64,000 nucleotides of DNA, taken from Streptomyces alfalfae. GTDB lineage: Bacteria > Actinomycetota > Actinomycetes > Streptomycetales > Streptomycetaceae. The notes below the pieces were generated by a model, which searched no databases, was not told the origin of the DNA, and saw nothing but the letters and a program-made list of their open reading frames with translations. The stretch is from assembly GCF_004127445.1 (NCBI RefSeq), contig NZ_QEXM01000048.1, forward strand, positions 62,001-126,000, in the 5' to 3' direction. Positions 1 through 8,227 of the stretch are shown in pieces. Within the stretch, counting starts at the first letter, position 1, and the number at the start of each line of letters is the position of its first letter. The position numbers and the translations under genes are program-made.

Positions 1-52
1 GTCGAGGCGCCGTACCTGGTCAGCGTAGAGCCAATCGACCACGCTCAGTCAC

Positions 53-499
53 ATGAACCAGCAAATCTCCACCCCTGCCACGACGTTGACGGTCTTCCGG
101 CAGTTGCTCAGTGCGACGCCGCGAGGTGCCAGGCTGGCCCGGCGGCTGGCGGTGTACCAGCTCGACGCCTGGGGATACCCGCACGGCAGCGACGTGTCCG
201 AGGCGGCGGCGCACATCGTCGCCGAGCTGGCGGCGAACGCCGTGACGCACGGCCGGGTGCCGGGGCGGGACTTCGAGCTGCGGCTCATCAGGCGGGAGCC
301 GGACACGCTCCGTGTCGAGGTGGCGGACGCGCGCGGCGGGCCCGAGCCGAGGGCGAAGCCCCTGGACCCCCAGGCGGAGTCGGGGCACGGGCTGCGGCTC
401 GTGGAAGCCCTGGCCACGCGGTGGGGCGTGGCGGAGCGGGCGGTCAGCAAGACGGTCTGGGCCGAGGTGCGGACCGGCGGCCGGCCACCGGCTACGTGA
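53..499 (+). CDS. RsbW-like ATP-binding protein (HATPase_c)
   Basis: A 148-aa single-domain protein with the GHKL/HATPase_c fold of anti-sigma-factor-type kinases (RsbW/SpoIIAB class). The N box is visible as AELAANAVTHG (residues about 60-70), and the G2-type loop as SGHGLRLVEAL near residue 113. Streptomyces carry dozens of these small cytosolic proteins. Some phosphorylate anti-anti-sigma factors and most have no known partner. No sigma factor or antagonist gene is adjacent, so the target is unknown. The ATG start fits the family length. Family assignment is firm; function is inference. Confidence 0.85.
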   Translation: MNQQISTPATTLTVFRQLLSATPRGARLARRLAVYQLDAWGYPHGSDVSEAAAHIVAELAANAVTHGRVPGRDFELRLIRREPDTLRVEVADARGGPEPRAKPLDPQAESGHGLRLVEALATRWGVAERAVSKTVWAEVRTGGRPPAT

Positions 500-1463
500 C
501 GGTGAACGCCACTTCGTGGACCGAGTTGCGGGAGCCCGGCGGCGGCTGCACGCGGCCCGCGGCGTCCGTGGCCCGGGAGCGGACCGTGTGGGGGCCGGGG
601 GTGAACCAGTGCCGCAGGGAGAAGCCCTGCCAGGCCGGGTCCGCGCCGAGGGTGTTGAGGCGGGCGGGCTCCCAGGGGCCGCCGTCCACGGAGAGGTCGA
701 CGCGGACGACTTCCGTGGTGCTCCAGGCGCGGCCCCGGACGGTGATGGTTCCGTAGGGCAGCTCGGCGTCCCGCTCGGGCGAGGTCAGCCTGCTGTTGAC
801 GTCGACCTCGCGCACCGGCTGCGGGGTGTCGTGACCCGGGAGCACGCGGTTGTAGAACCGGGTGGTGAACATGTGCTCGGGGCGCTCGTCGGTGAGGACG
901 ATCCTGGTCAGCCACTTGACGGAGTTCGTGCCGAACATGCGGGGGACCACCGCCCGCAGGGGGTGGCCGTGGCGGGCCGGCAGGGGCTCGCCGTTCAGGT
1001 GGTGGGCCAGGAACACGTCGCGGCGGGCGACGGTCAGGGGCAGGTCCTTCACGTACGAGACGCCGTCCTCGTCCGCGAAGGAGCCCGTGTCGGCCCCTTC
1101 GAGGACGACGTGCCGGGCCGTGGGCAGCGGTGCGGCGCGGTCCAGGAGGGCGGCGAGGGGGAAGCCGGTCCACTCGACGTTCGCCACCGCGCGGGTGGGG
1201 ACGTCGGGGCGCAGCGGGCTGCCGAAGCACTCGTGCACGGCGGTGAGTTGGCCGGCGGGGTGCGCGAGGACCGCGGGGAGGTCGAGGCGCAGGGGGCGTT
1301 CGACCAGGCCCTCGACCGTCAGGGTCCAGGTGTCGGCGGACAGCCGAGGGATGCCCATGTGCGCGCGCACGAAGAGGTCGCCGGCCGGCGTGATGAAGTC
1401 GGGTCCCGGGGCCGGGTCGGCGTGGGAGGGGTCTTCCGGGGGAGGGACGAGGGAGGCGGTCAT
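492..1463 (-). CDS. molybdopterin-dependent oxidoreductase (sulfite oxidase family)
   Basis: A 323-aa protein of the sulfite oxidase/YedY superfamily. The N-terminal half is the Moco-binding domain (GDLFVRAH, DTWTLTVEGLV, then TAVHECFGSPLRP). Cys79 in that motif sits where the family carries the Mo-ligating cysteine. The C-terminal half is the Mo-co dimerisation domain, with YGTITVRGRAWSTTEVVRVDLSVDGG near residue 240. The usual CAGN-type sequence after the Cys is replaced by CFGSPL, so the substrate may not be sulfite. No Tat or Sec signal is visible. The ATG overlaps the stop of an upstream 47-aa membrane peptide by ATGA, implying translational coupling. A longer in-frame extension exists but only covers that small gene. 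Confidence 0.82.
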   Translation of the reverse strand: MTASLVPPPEDPSHADPAPGPDFITPAGDLFVRAHMGIPRLSADTWTLTVEGLVERPLRLDLPAVLAHPAGQLTAVHECFGSPLRPDVPTRAVANVEWTGFPLAALLDRAAPLPTARHVVLEGADTGSFADEDGVSYVKDLPLTVARRDVFLAHHLNGEPLPARHGHPLRAVVPRMFGTNSVKWLTRIVLTDERPEHMFTTRFYNRVLPGHDTPQPVREVDVNSRLTSPERDAELPYGTITVRGRAWSTTEVVRVDLSVDGGPWEPARLNTLGADPAWQGFSLRHWFTPGPHTVRSRATDAAGRVQPPPGSRNSVHEVAFTVT

Positions 1464-1603
1464 CGTTGGGCGGCTCCCGTGCCGGTGGGTTTCGGCTGTT
1501 CCGGGTCCCCTGCGCGGGGGTGCGGTGCCGTGTCGCTGGCCTTCAGGGCCAGGGCGAAGAGGACGAGCATGGCCAGGGTCAGGGCCGTGGGCGCGACGAT
1601 CAT
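1460..1603 (-). CDS. small membrane peptide coupled to the molybdo-oxidoreductase
   Basis: A 47-aa reading frame starting MIVAPTALTLAMLVLFALAL, which makes one clear transmembrane helix (residues 2-20). A polar, proline-rich tail of about 25 residues follows. A GGGGGG stretch lies just upstream of the ATG as a possible ribosome site. Its TGA overlaps the ATG of the downstream oxidoreductase. The position suggests a membrane tether or an electron-transfer accessory for that enzyme, but no haem or metal ligands are visible. It could also be only a leader that couples translation. Confidence 0.5.
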   Translation of the reverse strand: MIVAPTALTLAMLVLFALALKASDTAPHPRAGDPEQPKPTGTGAAQR

Positions 1604-1842
1604 GGTGAGAATCCCCCCGGTTCTCCGAACTGGTGGGCCCGTGCGGCGACTTCGCGTACCGGGCCCGCGTCCCTGCGATCTTAGGCGGGCGGGGCGGAAC
1701 CGCCCACTTCTTTTGTGCGAGGTGCGTGTCGGCGCCCCGCCGGGCGGTCCCTTCCGCCTTGTCGGCTCGTTCTCGCCGGTACTCGGGTGGATGCGGCGGC
1801 GTGACGTTCGTCATCGGCCTCGGCGACGAACGGGGGACCACC

Positions 1843-2540
1843 ATGCCGGAGGGGACCGAGCGGCCGCGTCCTGCTCGGTTCGAGCAGGCGCTCGCCTGTT
1901 TCCGTGAGGCTCGTGAACTGTGAGCTGACCGACCCCGACGACCCGCCGGGGGTCTACGGCGTCATCGTCCACGACGAGGCCGGGACCCACCGCAGCGCCG
2001 ACGACCTCGGCCCGGACGCCGAGCTGGTCCGGCAGGCCGTCGCGTGCCAGGTGCGGGCCGACGACCCGAGCGCCCTCACCACCTCCACGGCGGCGCCGGC
2101 GAACGTCCTGGTGGCCCTGCGCGAGACGGGCGAGGCGCGGGACGTGCTGAAGCGGCTCGGCGTGGAGGTCCCGAGGAACGGCGGGGCCCAGCCGCGCGCC
2201 GCCGCGCCGCACGACCTCGGCCTGGCGTACGGGGATCTGGGCGGCCCCGGGGCCGACGAGGCGTACTCCGAGGCGGTGACCGCCCACCGTGCCGTGCTGG
2301 ACCTGCTGGACGGCGGGAGCGACCCCGGGTGGTACGCCACGGTGCTGCGGGACCTCGGCGACGCCCAGTCCCTCATCACCATGCTGATCGTGCTGGGGCG
2401 GGCGGGCGTGCCGGCGGCTCGGAACGCTGGAGGGGGAGGGGCGGGCCGATGGCGCGGGGCCCGCCGAGAGGGAGTCCGCCGACGCGGAGCCCGTGGGGGG
2501 GGGGCAGGCCTGGCGGAGGGCGGGGAGCCTCGCCTAGGGG
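1843..2540 (+). pseudogene. decayed tetratricopeptide-type gene remnant
   Basis: The start is an ATG behind a GGGGGA site, encoding RFEQALACFREAREL and stopping at 1923. Shifted frames then carry protein-like pieces: AGTHRSADDLGPDAELV, LGLAYGDLGG, EAYSEAVTAHRAVLDLL and YATVLRDLGDAQSL. These resemble TPR helices with alternating Leu/Tyr/Ala spacing, but no single frame holds them together and no stop is in a natural place. Codon third positions remain GC-rich, as expected of a recent remnant. The call rests on pattern only. A spurious reading of non-coding GC-rich DNA is the alternative. Confidence 0.35.
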
Positions 2541-2848
2541 ACTCCCGCCAGGCGCAGCAGCGCCGTTGCCGTGGCCGCGCCGACGACGACCAGCGCGAAC
2601 GGGGCCCTGCGCCAGGCGAGGATGCCGCCGAGGAGGACGCCCGCGGGGCGCGACCAGCCCGCGAAGCCCTGGCCCTCGGTCAGCGCGCCCGTGGCGAGCA
2701 GGGCGACGAGGAGCACGGTGGCCCCCACGGTCAGCAGCTCCTGGACGCGGGCGGGCAGATGCACGCGCCCGTGCAGCACGGGTCCGGCCAGGCGGAAGGC
2801 GTACGTGCCGGCGGCGAGGACGAGGACGCAGGCGAGCGTGGCGTTCAC
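2534..2848 (-). CDS. azlD: AzlD family branched-chain amino acid transport subunit
   Basis: A 104-aa hydrophobic protein with about four transmembrane segments and the AzlD-family pattern (YAFRLAGP near the N-terminus, LLTVGATVLLVALLATGAL mid-protein, VLLGGILAWRRAPFALVVV near the end). It pairs with AzlC as a two-component membrane exporter of branched-chain or other hydrophobic amino acids. The GTG start overlaps the AzlC stop as GTGA, so the two are translationally coupled. The start is chosen from this overlap; the longer upstream frame is a shadow of azlC. Confidence 0.88.
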   Translation of the reverse strand: MNATLACVLVLAAGTYAFRLAGPVLHGRVHLPARVQELLTVGATVLLVALLATGALTEGQGFAGWSRPAGVLLGGILAWRRAPFALVVVGAATATALLRLAGVP

Positions 2849-3612
2849 GAGGCGCTCCCGGGGGCGGTGGTGCGGGGGCGGCGGGGTCCGCGGCGGGCGG
2901 CGAGCAGGCCGAGCAGGGCGAGGAGCACCGGCATCCCGGCGGGCAGCAGCGGGGCGGCGGCGACCGCGATGACCGCGCCGGCGGCCGACGCCCGCCGTGC
3001 CGCGCCGTCGGCGCGCAGCGCGGGCAGGACCAGGGCGAGCAGGACCGCGGGGAACGCCGCGTCGAGCCCGAACCGGTCGGTGTCGCCGAGCGCCGTGCCG
3101 GCGAGGGCGCCCGTGAGGACGCTGACGTTCCACGCCAGGAACAGGCCGATGCCCGATATCCAGAACGCGGCCCTGCGCGCCTTGCCCTCGTCCTGGGCGA
3201 GCACGAAGGCGGCCGTTTCGTCGGTGATGAGGTGCGCGCCGATCAGCCGTGCCGCCCAGGAGCGGCCGAGGTCGTCGGCGAGGGCCAGGCTGAACGCGGC
3301 GGTACGGGAGTTGAGGAGCAGCCCGGTCGCCGCCGCGGCCACGGGGCCGCCGCCCGCGGTGAGCAGTCCGACCGCGCTGAACTGGGCGGAGCCCGCGTAC
3401 ACGAGCAGCGACATGAGGACGGGCACCCAGAGGGGGAGTCCGCCCGCGACGGCGATCGCGCCGAAGGAGACGCCGACGACGGCGTCGGCGAGCCAGACGA
3501 GGGCGATGTCGCGCAGGACGCCGGGCGGGAGGTCGGAGAGGCGGACGAGGGAGGGGCCGGGCGCATGGGCCGTTCGGTCTGGCGAATCGTTTGTTCGGTG
3601 TGGCGAACGCAT
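2845..3612 (-). CDS. azlC: AzlC family branched-chain amino acid permease
   Basis: A 255-aa membrane protein of the AzlC family with about seven helices. Family sequences include DAVVGVSFGAIAVAGGLP, VYAGSAQFSAVGLL and the conserved LIGAHLITDETAAFVLAQ. Together with AzlD it exports branched-chain amino acids or analogues. The gene is divergent from an XRE-cupin regulator, the usual arrangement for a local transporter/regulator pair. The first codons overlap two inverted repeats of the promoter region, so the N-terminal 20 residues are the least certain part. Confidence 0.9.
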   Translation of the reverse strand: MRSPHRTNDSPDRTAHAPGPSLVRLSDLPPGVLRDIALVWLADAVVGVSFGAIAVAGGLPLWVPVLMSLLVYAGSAQFSAVGLLTAGGGPVAAAATGLLLNSRTAAFSLALADDLGRSWAARLIGAHLITDETAAFVLAQDEGKARRAAFWISGIGLFLAWNVSVLTGALAGTALGDTDRFGLDAAFPAVLLALVLPALRADGAARRASAAGAVIAVAAAPLLPAGMPVLLALLGLLAARRGPRRPRTTAPGSAS

Positions 3613-3701
3613 ACGTCGTAGGATGGGCAGTGCGGGGTGCGTTCGTCAAGGCGAACGAAATGGCCTTGTGCAGCGAACGGAGTGGCCTCGTGCGGCGAAC
3701 G
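3572..3701. promoter_or_regulatory. phased CGAACG operator array between azlC and the XRE regulator
   Basis: Inverted repeats of the form GTTCG-N6-CGAAC occur at 3593-3608 and 3641-3656, with a one-mismatch copy at 3572-3587. The CGAACG half-site recurs at 3652, 3674 and 3696, exactly 22 bp apart. The first two inverted repeats are 21 bp apart. The flanking bases of the 22-bp units are also conserved (GTGGCCTYGTGC-like). Spacing by two helical turns, next to a helix-turn-helix gene, is what an operator for that regulator would look like. Binding itself is inference. Confidence 0.6.
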
Positions 3702-3741
3702 GCGTGCGAGGGCGAAGCGTCCTCGATCAGGAGCGAAAGCG

Positions 3742-4326
3742 ATGACCAACGGCACCGGCCCCGGTGGCGCCCCGCCGTCCCGCATGCCCCGCGAGTGGGT
3801 CGCCGCGGCGCTGCGCCGCGAGCGTGCGAAGGCCGGGATCTCCCTCTCCGAGCTGGCCAAGCGCGCCGGGATCGCGAAGTCCACCCTGTCGCAGCTGGAG
3901 GCGGCCACCGGAAATCCCGGGATCGAGACGATCTGGGCGCTGGCCGTGGCGCTCGGGGTGCCGTTCAGCGTCCTGGTGGAGTCGCCCGCGCCCGAGGTGA
4001 CGGTGATCAGGGCGGGCGAGGGCCCGACCATGCACGCGGAGAATTCCTCGTACGCGGGCACCCTGCTCTCCGCGGGGCCGGCCGGGGTGCGGCGCGACAT
4101 CTACCACGGGGCGCTGGAGCCGGGCGCCCCGCGCGAGTCCGACCCGCACATCCCGGGCTCGATGGAACACCTGGTCATCAGCACCGGCCGGCTGCTCGCG
4201 GGCCCGCGGGGCGAGGCGGTGGAGCTGGGCCCCGGTGACTACATGTCGTACCGGGGGGACGTGCCGCACTCCTACGAGGCCCTTGAGCCGGGCACGACGT
4301 TCGTGATGGTCATGCAGCACGTCTAG
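3742..4326 (+). CDS. XRE family regulator with C-terminal cupin
   Basis: A 194-aa transcription factor. Residues about 22-78 form a Cro/CI-type helix-turn-helix (LSELAKRAGIAKSTLSQLE). Residues about 125-190 form a small cupin (DPHIPGSMEHLVISTG, then ELGPGDYMSYRGDVPHSY) that would sense a small molecule. The ATG is preceded by AGGAG at 3729-3733 and lies just past the phased repeats. A GTG 105 bp upstream is in frame but would translate the repeats, so the ATG is preferred. By context it probably controls azlCD in response to an amino acid or related effector. Confidence 0.88.
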   Translation: MTNGTGPGGAPPSRMPREWVAAALRRERAKAGISLSELAKRAGIAKSTLSQLEAATGNPGIETIWALAVALGVPFSVLVESPAPEVTVIRAGEGPTMHAENSSYAGTLLSAGPAGVRRDIYHGALEPGAPRESDPHIPGSMEHLVISTGRLLAGPRGEAVELGPGDYMSYRGDVPHSYEALEPGTTFVMVMQHV

Positions 4327-4347
4327 CGGCCCGCGCTCCGGCGGCGG

Positions 4348-5256
4348 TCACTGCTTGCGCGGTTTCGGGGACAGCAACTGCTCGCGCAGTGCGGTCAGTT
4401 GGTGCGAGGTGTCGACCGCTCGCGTCTCGTCGAGCGCGGTCAGCGCGAGCAGCAGCGCGTCCGCGACCACCAGGGCGGTCAGCGCCTCGGTGGTGATGCC
4501 CGTCGGGGTGTGCGGGGCGGTGAGGACGGCGTCGACCCGCGTGCCGTACAGCTCGGCGAGTTCGTCGGTGACGAGGACGACCCGCGCCCCGACCGCGCGG
4601 GCCCGCTCGATCAGGACCGTCAGCTCGGGCAGCGCCCGGCCCGGCTGGAAGATCACCACGGCGTCGCCCGTGCGGATGCCGAGCAGCGCGTCGGCGAGCG
4701 CGAAGCCGGTCTCGCCGACGTGGCGCGAGCGGTGGCCGATGCGGCCGAGCGCCAGGGCGAGGTGGCGGGCGGCCAGTTCGGACGCCGCCACTCCGTAGCA
4801 ATGGGTCTCGGCGGCCTCCGCCAGGGCCTCGACCGCCGTGCGCAGGGCGTCGTCGGGGGTGAGCCTGCGGGCGTGCTCGATGCGCTCGGCGGCCTCGTCG
4901 AAGACGTCGCCCCAGATGTCGCCGAGGTCCCTGCCGACATGCGCGATGCGCCGCTTGAGGCGGACCTCGGGGGCGACCGCCGAGGTGAAGTCGGACGCCA
5001 ACTCCCGCTTCAGGGCGGGCAGTCCGGCATACCCCAGGCGTTGCAGCGCGCGCACGACCGTGGCGTTGCTGGTGCCGCTGGCGGCGCCGAGCTCCTGGGC
5101 GCTGGCGAAGAGCAGGGACTCGGGCGGCGCGCTCACCACGTACTGGGCGACGGCGCGCTCGGAGGCGGACAGCGTCTCCCACTGGTCCCGCACGGCCGCG
5201 CGGAGCCGGTCCACCCCGGCGGCGTCCGCCGCCCCCGCACTCTCTGAAATTCCCAT
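4348..5256 (-). CDS. MurR/RpiR family transcriptional regulator
   Basis: A 302-aa protein. The N-terminal RpiR helix-turn-helix covers residues about 15-90 (TLSASERAVAQYVV, then GTSNATVVRALQRLGYAGLPALKRELA). The C-terminal SIS domain covers residues about 125-270 (YGVAASELAARHLALALGRIGHRS, GDAVVIFQPGRALPELTVLIERA). SIS domains in this family bind phosphosugars, but several Streptomyces members sit beside peptide/amide uptake genes as here. It is divergent from the C45 hydrolase/ABC operon, which it most likely controls. The ATG chosen gives a family-typical N-terminus; longer frames into the promoter lack support. Confidence 0.87.
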   Translation of the reverse strand: MGISESAGAADAAGVDRLRAAVRDQWETLSASERAVAQYVVSAPPESLLFASAQELGAASGTSNATVVRALQRLGYAGLPALKRELASDFTSAVAPEVRLKRRIAHVGRDLGDIWGDVFDEAAERIEHARRLTPDDALRTAVEALAEAAETHCYGVAASELAARHLALALGRIGHRSRHVGETGFALADALLGIRTGDAVVIFQPGRALPELTVLIERARAVGARVVLVTDELAELYGTRVDAVLTAPHTPTGITTEALTALVVADALLLALTALDETRAVDTSHQLTALREQLLSPKPRKQ

Positions 5257-5284
5257 TACGGCTATTGACTCTCGTGTGATGGCG

Positions 5285-5339
5285 GTTACTCTCCTGGGCA
5301 ACGCATTCCAAGAGGAGAGCATCTCGTAACCGACGTTAC
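5285..5339. promoter_or_regulatory. candidate RpiR operator (GTAAC-N4-GTTAC)
   Basis: A palindrome GTAACCGACGTTAC lies at 5326-5339, and a further GTTAC half-site at 5285-5289. Both are in the divergent region between the RpiR gene and the C45 operon. The palindrome is about 40 bp upstream of the C45 start, a sensible repressor position. No binding motif for this regulator is known to me; the assignment rests on position and symmetry. Confidence 0.4.
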
Positions 5340-5378
5340 AGGACGTCGTCGCGGGACCCTCTCCGCGGTAGGAGAACA

Positions 5379-6563
5379 ATGGCACCCCGCACGCTCCCCG
5401 TGATCGAGATCTCCGGCACGCCCACCGAACGCGGCCGCCAGTACGGCGAATCCGTCCGTCCGCGGATACGGGCCGCGATCGGCTACTACGAAGAGGCCTT
5501 CGGCCACTCAGCCGGGCTGACCTGGGACCGCGTCACCGCGCGGGCCGCCCGCTGGCTCGACCCGGTCAGCGACTACGCGCCCCACCTCGTGGAGGAGATG
5601 CGGGGCATCGCCGACGGCGCGGGCGTCACACTGCTCGACGTGCTCGCGCTCAACGCCCGCGGCGAGGTCATCTACGACCGCTCCTTCGCCGACATGGCCG
5701 AGGCATCGCCCGCGGCGGCCGAGGCGTCACCGGGGGCGGCCGACGAGGAACCCGCCGAGGGCTGCACGTCGTTCGCCGCGTACGGGGCGGCCAGCGGCGA
5801 CGGGCACGTCTACGCGGGGCAGAACTGGGACTGGCGCGCGGGCGTCGCCGACACCGTCGTCATGATCCGGGTCGTGCAGCCGCCGAAACCGACCCTGATC
5901 ATGCAGGTCGAGGCGGGGCAGATCGGCCGCCAGGGCGCCAACTCGGCGGGCATCGCGCTCAACGCCAACGGCCTCGGCGGACGCTTCGACGACGCGATCG
6001 GCCTCCCGCAGACCGTCGTGCGCCGCAGCGTGCTCGACCGGGCGACCATCACCGACGCCCTCGACGTGCTCTGCCGCACCCGCGCCCACATCGCCAGCAA
6101 CGCCCTGCTCACCTGCCGCGAGGGCTTCGCCATCGACCTGGAGACGACGCCCGCCGGGCACGGCTGGATGTACCCGGCCGACGGCCTCCTCGTGCACGGC
6201 AACCACTACCAGGCGGGCGTCCCTGCCGCCCTCGCCGACGGCTACCGGCCCATGTCGTCCGACTCGCTCGTCCGCGTCCCGCGCGCCGAGGAGGGACTGC
6301 GGGCCCTGCGCGCCTCCACGGGCCCCGACGAGTCCCGCAAGCTGATCAAGCAGGCGATGTCCGACCACCTCGGCCTGCCCGAGTCGCTCTGCACCCACCC
6401 CGACCCGCGCAGGCCCGCCGTCAAGCACTGGGCCACGCTCGTCTCCTCCTGTGTGGACCTGACCACCGGCGACTACCACGTGACCGCGGGCACCCCCTGT
6501 GACCGCGACTACCAGCACATGCCCTGGAACCTCTACGACGGCCCGTACGGAGAGTCCTCATGA
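5379..6563 (+). CDS. C45 family autoproteolytic acyltransferase/hydrolase
   Basis: A 394-aa N-terminal-nucleophile enzyme of peptidase family C45 (isopenicillin-N acyltransferase-like). The family self-cleaves before a cysteine that becomes the nucleophile. Here that is the GCTSF motif with Cys129, followed by YAGQNWDWRAGV. An unusual acidic Ala/Glu/Pro insertion (about residues 107-127) lies just before the cleavage site. The C-terminal half carries GNHYQAGVPA and WATLVSSCVDLTTGDY, as in the family. It is the first gene of an operon with a peptide importer, overlapping the next gene by ATGA. That suggests it hydrolyses an imported N-acyl amino acid or amidated peptide. Substrate unknown. Confidence 0.85.
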   Translation: MAPRTLPVIEISGTPTERGRQYGESVRPRIRAAIGYYEEAFGHSAGLTWDRVTARAARWLDPVSDYAPHLVEEMRGIADGAGVTLLDVLALNARGEVIYDRSFADMAEASPAAAEASPGAADEEPAEGCTSFAAYGAASGDGHVYAGQNWDWRAGVADTVVMIRVVQPPKPTLIMQVEAGQIGRQGANSAGIALNANGLGGRFDDAIGLPQTVVRRSVLDRATITDALDVLCRTRAHIASNALLTCREGFAIDLETTPAGHGWMYPADGLLVHGNHYQAGVPAALADGYRPMSSDSLVRVPRAEEGLRALRASTGPDESRKLIKQAMSDHLGLPESLCTHPDPRRPAVKHWATLVSSCVDLTTGDYHVTAGTPCDRDYQHMPWNLYDGPYGESS

Positions 6564-8218
6564 GCCCCCTGACCGCGCCGGGGCGCCGACGCGCGGCCCT
6601 GGCGGGACTCGCCGCCACCGCCCTGCTCGCCACCGCCTCGTGCAGCGGCGCCGACACGGCGGCGCTCGGCGGCGAGCCCGCCGACGCCGCCGAGCTGAAG
6701 CTCACCGCGACCACGCCCGCCGCCCACGGGCAGCGCGACCAGGTCGACTGGCTCCTGGAGGACGAGCCCGACTCGCTCGACCTCGACACCCAGGGGTCGA
6801 GCGCCGGACGCGTCGTCCTCACCAACGTGTGCGAGCGGCTCTACCAGCTCCAGCCCGACATGAGCATCAAGCCGTTCCTCGCCGCCAAGGCCCGCACGCC
6901 CGACGACAAGACGCTGGTCCTGACCGTCAGGGACGGCGTCACCTTCCACGACGGATCGGCGCTCACCGCCGACGACGTGCTGTGGAGCCTGCGGCGGCAC
7001 GCCGACCCCGACATGGAGCAGGCCGACGAGTTCGGCAACGTCCACTCGATGAGGAAGACCGGCGACCGCGAGATCACCATCCGCTTCAAGGCCCCCGACG
7101 CCCTCTTCACCAAGGCGCTCGCCGGCGACGCCGGCATCGTCTGGAACAAGGAGCAGGTCACCGCCTCCGGCAAGGAGTTCGGCACCCCCGGGCAGAGCGA
7201 CGCGTGCTCGGGCCCGTACGAACTGACCGGCTGGAAGTCCGGCGACTCCCTCACCATCGAGGCGTACGAGGACTACTGGGGCGAGCAGCCCCTGACCCGC
7301 CGGGTGACCTTCCGCTGGGCCTCCGACAGCGCCATGGTCAACGCCCTGAAGACGGGCGCCGCCGACGGGACGTACGCCGAGTCCCCGAACACCGCCTCCG
7401 CCCTGCGCGGCGCCCAGGGCATCGACCAGCACTACGGCCCCTCCACCGCCTCGCTCGTCCTCATCCCGACCGCCCGCGGCGGCCTGAAGGACCCGCGGAT
7501 CCGCCGCGCCCTCTCCCTCGCCATCGACCGCGACGGCATCGCCAGGTCCGGCTACGGCGGGCTCGTCCAGCCCTGGGCCACCCCCGTCGGCTCGGGGGCG
7601 TGGGGGTACGAGAAGCCGCGGTTCGCCGCCGCCCAGAAGAAGCTGGCCGCGCTGGCCCCCGCCACGCCCACCGCCGAGACGCTCGCCGAGGCCAAGCGCC
7701 TGGTGAAGGCCGCGGGCGCGCCCACGGAACCGATCGTCATCGGCACCGACAGCAGCCAGGGCCGCACCGTCGTCGCCAACGCCACGCGCGCCGCGCTCCA
7801 GCGGATCGGGCTGAAGGGGCAGATCAAGACCGTGCCCACCGCCCAGTTCGAAGAGTTCTACAGCGACCCCGGGGCCCGCGCCGACATCGACGTCCTGGTG
7901 GGCGACTGGTACATCTCCAAGGCCGACCCCATGGGCTTCTACGACAACGGCCTCTCCGACTCCTCCAACAACTGGGTCGGCTTCAAGGACGCCACGTACG
8001 ACAAGCTCGTCCACCGGGCGCTCGGCGCCCTCGACGACACCCGGCGCGCCGAACTCGCCGTCGACGTGCAGCGCCGCTTCGTGGACGCCGCCGTGTGGAT
8101 ACCGCTCGGGCAGGTGCCGACCGCGCTCGTCCTCGACGACCGCCTGACCGGGCCCCCGGCCTCGCAGTCCTACCTCTACTACCCGTGGGCCGCCCTGCTC
8201 GGCCCCAAGAAGGGCTAG
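6560..8218 (+). CDS. ABC peptide transporter substrate-binding lipoprotein (SBP family 5)
   Basis: A 552-aa extracellular solute-binding protein of the DppA/OppA class. An N-terminal signal with lipobox LLATASC places lipidation at Cys28. The family signature region is FHDGSALTADDVLWSLRRHAD, followed by DPRIRRALSLAIDRDGIA and the C-terminal VDVQRRFVDAAVWIPL. It is anchored to the outer face of the membrane and delivers a peptide-like ligand to the two permeases encoded next. It overlaps the C45 gene by ATGA, so the hydrolase and binding protein are co-translated. Confidence 0.93.
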   Translation: MSPLTAPGRRRAALAGLAATALLATASCSGADTAALGGEPADAAELKLTATTPAAHGQRDQVDWLLEDEPDSLDLDTQGSSAGRVVLTNVCERLYQLQPDMSIKPFLAAKARTPDDKTLVLTVRDGVTFHDGSALTADDVLWSLRRHADPDMEQADEFGNVHSMRKTGDREITIRFKAPDALFTKALAGDAGIVWNKEQVTASGKEFGTPGQSDACSGPYELTGWKSGDSLTIEAYEDYWGEQPLTRRVTFRWASDSAMVNALKTGAADGTYAESPNTASALRGAQGIDQHYGPSTASLVLIPTARGGLKDPRIRRALSLAIDRDGIARSGYGGLVQPWATPVGSGAWGYEKPRFAAAQKKLAALAPATPTAETLAEAKRLVKAAGAPTEPIVIGTDSSQGRTVVANATRAALQRIGLKGQIKTVPTAQFEEFYSDPGARADIDVLVGDWYISKADPMGFYDNGLSDSSNNWVGFKDATYDKLVHRALGALDDTRRAELAVDVQRRFVDAAVWIPLGQVPTALVLDDRLTGPPASQSYLYYPWAALLGPKKG

Positions 8219-8227
8219 GTGCGGGCA

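Noticed and set aside
1904..3745. A 613-codon plus-strand open frame across the TPR remnant and azlCD
   Set aside because: Its second half is an Arg/Gly-rich antisense shadow of azlC and azlD; no ribosome site or fold.
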